A stretch of DNA of 64,000 bases, taken from NCBI RefSeq assembly GCF_016901775.1, contig NZ_JACJKW010000006.1:1-64000 (forward strand), read 5' to 3'. Both the position numbers and the translations under genes were made by a program. Under the pieces are notes generated by a model, which saw nothing but the letters and a program-made list of their open reading frames with translations, searched no databases and was not told where the DNA came from. This stretch comes from Intestinimonas butyriciproducens (lineage in GTDB: Bacteria > Bacillota > Clostridia > Oscillospirales > Butyricicoccaceae). Positions 59,484 through 64,000 of this stretch are shown here, one piece after another. The first letter of the stretch is position 1. Every line of letters starts with the position of its first letter.

Positions 59484-61229
59484 ATGCGTCAAACGCAAAG
59501 CCCACTGCTGCGGTTGTGGCAGCTGGGCAAGGATCATCACGGTGGCCTGATTGCCGCCATCTTCTGCGCGGTGGCGGGTGTCCTGCTGGGTCTGCTGCCG
59601 TATCTCGCGGCAGGGCGTATCCTGGTAGCGCTTCTCACCGGGCAGCGGGACTGGAACTTCTATCTTCTGTGGTGCATGGTGGCCCTTGGTGGCTATCTGG
59701 CCAAAACCCTGCTTTACAATCTGGCGCTCTCCCTCTCCCACAAGGCCACCTTCCAGATCCTGCGGGACATCCGGAAGACGGTTCTGTCCAAAATGCCCCG
59801 CCTGCCTCTGGGAGACATTCTGGACACCTCCAGCGGACGGCTCAAACAGATCGTGGTAGATCAGGTGGAGAGTATGGAGACGACATTGGCCCACCTGCTG
59901 CCCGAAATGACCTCCAATCTGCTGGCGCCGGTATGCGTTCTGGTGTATCTGTTTACGCTGGACTGGCGCATGGCATTGCTGAGTCTGGTGTCCATTCCTG
60001 TGGGCATGGCTTTTATGATGGCCATCATGGGCAGCTATGGCAAGGACTATCAGGGTGCGGTGGAGACGACCCAGGCTATGAATGAGACCATTGTGGAGTA
60101 CATCGGCGGCATTGAGGTCATCAAGGCTTTCAATCAGGGAAAGAACTCCTATGAGAAGTTCTCCTCCCGGGTACGAGCCAATGCTGCCTACTACTACAAC
60201 TGGATGAAGAAATGCCAGTTTGGAATGGCGCTGGCCTATGCCATCGCTCCCACCACGCTTATTACGGTGCTGCCTGTGGGCTGGATCTTCTACACGGACG
60301 GCAGCTTGTCCGCAGAGGTATTTCTCACCACCATCATCCTGTCCATGAGCATTGTGGGACCTCTCATTGCCGCCATGGGCTTTGTGGATAATCTTGCCAA
60401 GGTAGGGACCATCGTAGGTTCGGTGGACGAGATCCTCCTGAAGCCGGAGCAGGATCACGGAACACAGCCGGCACAGCTGGGAAGACCGGATATCGCCTTG
60501 GATCATGTCTCCTTTGGGTATGCCCAGGACAAGGAGATCCTCCACAACATCTCCCTCACCATTCCGGCCGGCAGCCTCACCGCTTTGGTTGGTCCCTCCG
60601 GTTCGGGCAAGTCCACCATTGCCAAGCTCATCGCCGGTTTCTGGGATGTGACCGAGGGCCGCATTACCCTGGGCGGCGTGGAGGAAAGCCGTATCCCGCT
60701 CAAGCAACTCTATGACCAGGTGGCCTTTGTTTCTCAGGACAATTACCTCTTTGACGATACCATCCGGGAAAACATCCGCATGGGCCGGGTAAATGCCACG
60801 GATCAAGAAGTGGAACAAGTCGCCAAAGCCGCCGGATGCGACGGCTTCATCCGCCAGTTGGAGCATAGCTATGACACCCGGGTGGGCGGCGGAGGCGCCC
60901 ATCTCTCCGGAGGAGAGCGGCAGCGTATCTCCATCGCCCGGGCTATGCTGAAAAACGCCCCCGTGGTGATTCTGGACGAGGCCACCGCCTACATTGATCC
61001 GGAGAATGAAGCAGTGGTCCAGCGGGCAGTGGCAAAACTGGTGGAGGGTAAGACGGTCATCGTCATTGCCCACCGCCTGTCCACCATCACCGGCGCGGAT
61101 CAGATCGTGGTGGTGAAGGATGGAAGCATCGAGGCGCAGGGCAGGCATGAAGACCTGCTGCGCCATTGTCCGTTGTACGCCGATCTGTGGCAGGCTCACA
61201 TGGGCGCAAAGGAGGGAGAAACGGTATGA
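59484..61229 (+). CDS. ABC half-transporter (YbtP-like), first of the right pair
   Basis: This 581-residue protein has a six-helix membrane domain and an ATPase domain with Walker A GPSGSGKST, signature LSGGERQR, Walker B VVILDEATAY and H-loop IAHR. It aligns with the 56127 gene in organisation (EYIGGIEVIKAFNQ against EYINGMEVVKVFNR). The start follows AAGGAGGCTTATTT. It overlaps its partner by 4 bases. Confidence 0.88.
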   Translation: MRQTQSPLLRLWQLGKDHHGGLIAAIFCAVAGVLLGLLPYLAAGRILVALLTGQRDWNFYLLWCMVALGGYLAKTLLYNLALSLSHKATFQILRDIRKTVLSKMPRLPLGDILDTSSGRLKQIVVDQVESMETTLAHLLPEMTSNLLAPVCVLVYLFTLDWRMALLSLVSIPVGMAFMMAIMGSYGKDYQGAVETTQAMNETIVEYIGGIEVIKAFNQGKNSYEKFSSRVRANAAYYYNWMKKCQFGMALAYAIAPTTLITVLPVGWIFYTDGSLSAEVFLTTIILSMSIVGPLIAAMGFVDNLAKVGTIVGSVDEILLKPEQDHGTQPAQLGRPDIALDHVSFGYAQDKEILHNISLTIPAGSLTALVGPSGSGKSTIAKLIAGFWDVTEGRITLGGVEESRIPLKQLYDQVAFVSQDNYLFDDTIRENIRMGRVNATDQEVEQVAKAAGCDGFIRQLEHSYDTRVGGGGAHLSGGERQRISIARAMLKNAPVVILDEATAYIDPENEAVVQRAVAKLVEGKTVIVIAHRLSTITGADQIVVVKDGSIEAQGRHEDLLRHCPLYADLWQAHMGAKEGETV

Positions 61230-62956
61230 TCGAGACATTCAGAGGTATCTGGCGGTTTGCCGGTGAGGAACAGCGCAACATCCGGCGCTCGGTGATCGCC
61301 TGCTTTTTGGGTGCGGTGTTCCATATGTTTGAGATCGCCGCCATTTACTACACCATCCTGGCTCTGCTGGATGGAAAGACCGGCCCTGCCACGGCGTGGC
61401 AGGCGCTGGGCCTGTTGGCAGTCAGTATTCTGGGCAGCGCCGTGACCAGATATTTCTCCCAGCTTGAGCAGACCCACGCCGGGTACTTCATGGCGGCAAA
61501 TAAGCGCGTTGTCATCGGGCAGCGGATGAAATCCGTCCCCATGGGCTACTTCAACGACAACAGCCTGGGAGAGCTCACCGGGGTCTGCACCACCGTGCTG
61601 GACAATGTGGAGTCTGTGGCTCCTATGGTACTGGTGACCATGTTGGGCGGGCTGCTCAACGCTCTGGTCTTTACGGTGATGATCCTGATTTTTGACTGGC
61701 GGATCGGTCTTATTGTGGTGGCGACCACAGCAGTTTATTTGTTCATCACCTCCGCCATGGAGCAAAAATCCGCCGCCCTCGCCCCGCACCGTCAGAAGTC
61801 CGAGGCCAAGCTGGTGGAGGCGGTACTGGAGTATGTGCAGGGCATGAGCGTGGTGAAGTCCTTCAACCTCACCGGACGGGGTGACCGCACCTTGCAGGAA
61901 GCACTGGAATACAACTGCCGCAGCAACCTGAACATCGAAAAGATGTTCACCCCTTATATTATGGCGCAGGGGATCGCGCTCCAGCTGGGAAGCGTGGCCA
62001 TGATGCTTGCGGCGGTATGGTTCTATCTCTCCGGAACGATGATTCTGGCCAACGCTCTGATGGTGGTCATCATGTCCTTCCTGGTCTTTGCTCAGATCTC
62101 CTCGGCGGGCAGCGGCATGTCCCTGCTGCGTATCGTCAGCAGCTGCATGGCCCATGCCGATGAGACGGACGCCATGCCCCAGCTGGCAGAGACCGGTCGG
62201 GCCGGCACGCCCAGGGAGCACAGCATTACCTTCGACCATGTTTCGTTCTCTTATGACCAGCGGCCTATCCTGCGGGATGTATCCTTCGCCATCCCGGACA
62301 GAACCACCACCGCCATCGTGGGCCCCAGCGGTTCCGGGAAAACCACACTGTGTAATCTCATCGCCCGGTTCTGGGATGTGGAGAGCGGCGCCGTCCTGGT
62401 GGGCGGTCAGAATGTAAAGGACTATACTCTGGAGGACCTGATGGATCAGATCTCCATGGTATTTCAGAAGGTCTATCTCTTTGCCGACACGGTGGAAAAC
62501 AACATCAAGTTTGGACGCCCCAATGCCACCCACGAGGAAGTGGTGGCTGCGGCGAAGAAAGCCTGTTGCCACGACTTCATTCTCACCCTGCCCCAAGGCT
62601 ATAACACCGTCATCGGCGAGGGTGGTTCCAGCCTTTCCGGCGGCGAGAAGCAGCGCATCTCCATTGCTCGGGCTATCCTGAAGGATGCTCCCATCGTGAT
62701 TCTGGATGAAGCCACCGCCAATGTAGACCCGGAGAATGAGGACCGGTTGCAAAAGGCCATTGAAGCCCTGACTCGGAACAAGACCATTCTGATGATCGCT
62801 CACCGGCTGAAGACGGTCCGCAACGCCGACCAGATCCTGGTGCTGGACGGCGGACAGATCGTTCAGCGGGGCACCCACAGCCAGCTCATGGCCCAGGAGG
62901 GCCTGTATCAAGCGTTCGTATCCGGCCGTAAAGAGTCCGGCCAGTGGAAGCTCTAA
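61226..62956 (+). CDS. ABC half-transporter (YbtQ-like), second of the right pair
   Basis: This 576-residue protein has the same layout: Walker A GPSGSGKTT, signature LSGGEKQR, Walker B IVILDEATAN. It parallels the 54391 gene (EYVQGMSVVKSFNLTG against DYVEGIGIAKTFNLLG; DLMDQISMVFQKVYLF against DLMDQISMVFQRVYLF). The ATG at 61226 lies in the ATGA overlap after GCAAAGGAGGGAGAAACGGT; a longer upstream frame was rejected. It should pair with the 59484 product. Confidence 0.88.
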   Translation: MIETFRGIWRFAGEEQRNIRRSVIACFLGAVFHMFEIAAIYYTILALLDGKTGPATAWQALGLLAVSILGSAVTRYFSQLEQTHAGYFMAANKRVVIGQRMKSVPMGYFNDNSLGELTGVCTTVLDNVESVAPMVLVTMLGGLLNALVFTVMILIFDWRIGLIVVATTAVYLFITSAMEQKSAALAPHRQKSEAKLVEAVLEYVQGMSVVKSFNLTGRGDRTLQEALEYNCRSNLNIEKMFTPYIMAQGIALQLGSVAMMLAAVWFYLSGTMILANALMVVIMSFLVFAQISSAGSGMSLLRIVSSCMAHADETDAMPQLAETGRAGTPREHSITFDHVSFSYDQRPILRDVSFAIPDRTTTAIVGPSGSGKTTLCNLIARFWDVESGAVLVGGQNVKDYTLEDLMDQISMVFQKVYLFADTVENNIKFGRPNATHEEVVAAAKKACCHDFILTLPQGYNTVIGEGGSSLSGGEKQRISIARAILKDAPIVILDEATANVDPENEDRLQKAIEALTRNKTILMIAHRLKTVRNADQILVLDGGQIVQRGTHSQLMAQEGLYQAFVSGRKESGQWKL

Positions 62957-62988
62957 GAGGAGGAGCGCCTAAACCATCATGAAAAGAG

Positions 62989-63025
62989 GAGTGCCGCCAC
63001 CGGATACATTCCGGTGGCGGCACTC
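62989..63025 (+). terminator. Terminator after the right ABC pair
   Basis: GAGTGCCGCCACCGGA and TCCGGTGGCGGCACTC form a perfect 16-base stem around TACAT, followed by TTGTTGTG. It separates the ABC genes from the methyltransferase promoter. Confidence 0.88.
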
Positions 63026-63084
63026 TTGTTGTGTCCGGGGGATTGCGCTTGAAGGGGCAATTGATACTGAAAATGGAAAATCAC

Positions 63085-63113
63085 TTGACTGGTTAGCATT
63101 TGCTAACTATAAT
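63085..63113 (+). promoter_or_regulatory. Methyltransferase promoter with the iron-box in its spacer
   Basis: TTGACT (63085-63090) and TATAAT (63108-63113) are 17 bases apart. The spacer is almost wholly the box GTTAGC-ATTT-GCTAAC (63092-63107), so regulator and RNA polymerase cannot bind together. This is the clearest evidence that the box is a DNA operator. Confidence 0.85.
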
Positions 63114-63148
63114 CAAGCGTAGAGTACCGTGTCTTTTGAGGAGGGCCT

Positions 63149-64000
63149 ATGGAGAAGTACAAAATCGAGAAGGACTCCGTGCAGGAGACGCTCATCATCC
63201 CGCTGTATGGCCGGTGGATCTGCTCGCGGCGGTTCCCCGGACTGTATCAGGATGCCGCGGCGGCCATACTGATGGAGAAGGTGGACTACGACTTCTCCCC
63301 TTTGGAGCGGCGGGCAAACGGTCTGATGCAGACCTTCGGCGCGCTGGAGGTGGCCATGCGCCAGAATGACCTCGCCTGGGAGGTGCGGGACTATCTGAAT
63401 GCCCATCCCAGAGCCGCCGTCATCAATCTGGGCTGCGGCCTGGACAACACCGGGAGGGCCTGTGACAATGGCCGGTGCAGCATCTGGAACATCGACCTGC
63501 CGGATGTGATCGAGCTGCGGGATCGCCTGCTTCCCGCCGGGGAACGGGAGAAAAACCTGTCCTTTGATCTGAAAGACCCGCGCTGGATGGATGCCGTCCG
63601 TGCTGATCCTGATGATGGAGCGGTGCTGTTTGCCGCCGGGGTCTTCTATTACTTCACGACAGAAGAGGTCAAAGCTCTGGTCACAGGCATCGCAAAACGC
63701 TTCCCAGGAGGGCGGCTGGTCTTTGACGCGGCCGGGCAAACGGCTGTCCAGTTGATGCTGAAAACCTGGGTGAAGCAGGCGGGCATCCGGGATGTGGGGG
63801 CCTATTTCTCCGTCAAGGACGCCAAGGGGGAGCTGGAGCCCTGGTCGCCGCTGTTTTCTATTTCCAGCCGGGGCTATATGCTGGGCTATCAATCGCTTCA
63901 TGATCCGGCGGTCCGGCCTATCCACCGGCTGCTGGCGAAGCTGGCCGACGGACCGATGCACCTGCAGATCGTCCGGATCGACTTTACAGAATACAGTCAC
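63149..64000 (+). CDS. Class I SAM methyltransferase, LCMT/TcmP-like (runs off the window)
   Basis: The frame from ATG 63149 (after TTTTGAGGAGGGCCT) stays open to the window end, 284 codons. It reads MEKYKIEKDSVQETLIIPLY, LEVAMRQNDLAWEVRDYL, VINLGCGLDNTGRACDN (SAM loop), IWNIDLPDVIELRDRLLP and ALVTGIAKRFPGGRLVFDAA, which match the leucine carboxyl methyltransferase / TcmP O-methyltransferase group. It occupies the position that mirrors the UbiE-like gene at 53520 but belongs to another family. An O-methyl transfer to a small acid is plausible but unproven. Confidence 0.85.
   Translation, partial: MEKYKIEKDSVQETLIIPLYGRWICSRRFPGLYQDAAAAILMEKVDYDFSPLERRANGLMQTFGALEVAMRQNDLAWEVRDYLNAHPRAAVINLGCGLDNTGRACDNGRCSIWNIDLPDVIELRDRLLPAGEREKNLSFDLKDPRWMDAVRADPDDGAVLFAAGVFYYFTTEEVKALVTGIAKRFPGGRLVFDAAGQTAVQLMLKTWVKQAGIRDVGAYFSVKDAKGELEPWSPLFSISSRGYMLGYQSLHDPAVRPIHRLLAKLADGPMHLQIVRIDFTEYSH

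Larger units (their letters stand above)
45821..64000. mobile_element. Integrated mobile island (iron-regulated cargo), right end beyond window
   Basis: The left edge is set by the disrupted flavodoxin-like gene and the serine recombinase whose 3' end crosses into it, placing the junction at about 45821-45830. The cargo seen here is metal and iron handling, regulators, ABC transporters and methyltransferases. No conjugation genes, replication gene or right junction appear in view, so it is unclear whether this is a conjugative, mobilisable or stranded element. Confidence 0.65.

Noticed and set aside
62980-63123. 47-codon frame between the right ABC pair and the methyltransferase
   Set aside because: It runs through a terminator hairpin and the promoter-operator of the next gene, so it is almost certainly chance.

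Overview
The window reads as chromosomal DNA of a moderately GC-rich anaerobic Firmicute, most likely a gut Clostridia member near the Oscillospirales/Ruminococcaceae. This is inferred from AGGAGG-type ribosome binding sites, TTGACA/TATAAT promoters, a tryptophan T-box leader, the ylzJ-tepA-ftsK order, FabK as enoyl reductase, and families common in that group (DUF1847, DUF4317, DUF6512, DUF3793, DUF6110). Genus and species cannot be named from the sequence alone.

Layout. 1-153: tail of an IS3-family insertion sequence. 176-6438: a metallophosphoesterase, a DUF1847 protein, a patatin-like lipase, then a Crp/Fnr regulator with a palindromic operator ahead of a NitT/TauT-type ABC transporter. 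6474-18888: a repeat element and a mostly minus-strand housekeeping run (YgiQ-type radical SAM, flavin reductase, DUF4317, FtsK, YlzJ/TepA, a Sua5-CoaE fusion, pyrophosphatase, RF1, ECF S component, cold-shock protein). 19190-28513: small acidic lipoproteins, a second repeat copy wedged between duplicated terminator hairpins, trpS behind a T-box, an ABC pair, an ABC-F ATPase, small membrane proteins and a D-cysteine desulfhydrase. 28607-30861: a DUF1445/DUF4392/DUF3870 group suggesting D-amino-acid (D-glutamate) metabolism.

31035-41822 is a complete type II fatty-acid synthesis operon in one direction: acpP, accB, accC, accD, accA, fabH, fabK, a second FabK-like flavoprotein, fabD, fabG, fabF, fabZ, followed by a MarR-type regulator with its own promoter. 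The acpP promoter carries AT-rich palindromic repeats that are candidate operators. 41885-45379 holds two near-duplicate oligopeptide-type binding lipoproteins, divergent around a 423-base AT-rich spacer with matching promoters.

From about 45.82 kb to the window end lies an integrated mobile island. A large serine recombinase sits at its left edge and cuts a flavodoxin-family gene. The cargo looks like an iron-responsive locus: a DtxR-type regulator with the iron-type ligand set (M9, C100, E103, H104), a flavodoxin, a DUF3793 protein, an AraC regulator, an atypical heavy-metal P-type ATPase with DUF6110 and a 26-residue peptide, a frameshifted HMA-domain gene, and two mirror-image cassettes (TetR, two type-I ABC half-transporters, then a different SAM methyltransferase on each side). 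A box of the form GTTAGC-N4-GCTAAC recurs at the regulator, both methyltransferases, both ABC operons and the recombinase leader; at the last methyltransferase it fills the -35/-10 spacer exactly. The most interesting reading is a mobile, iron-controlled metallophore (siderophore-like) transport and modification island with no biosynthetic genes in view.
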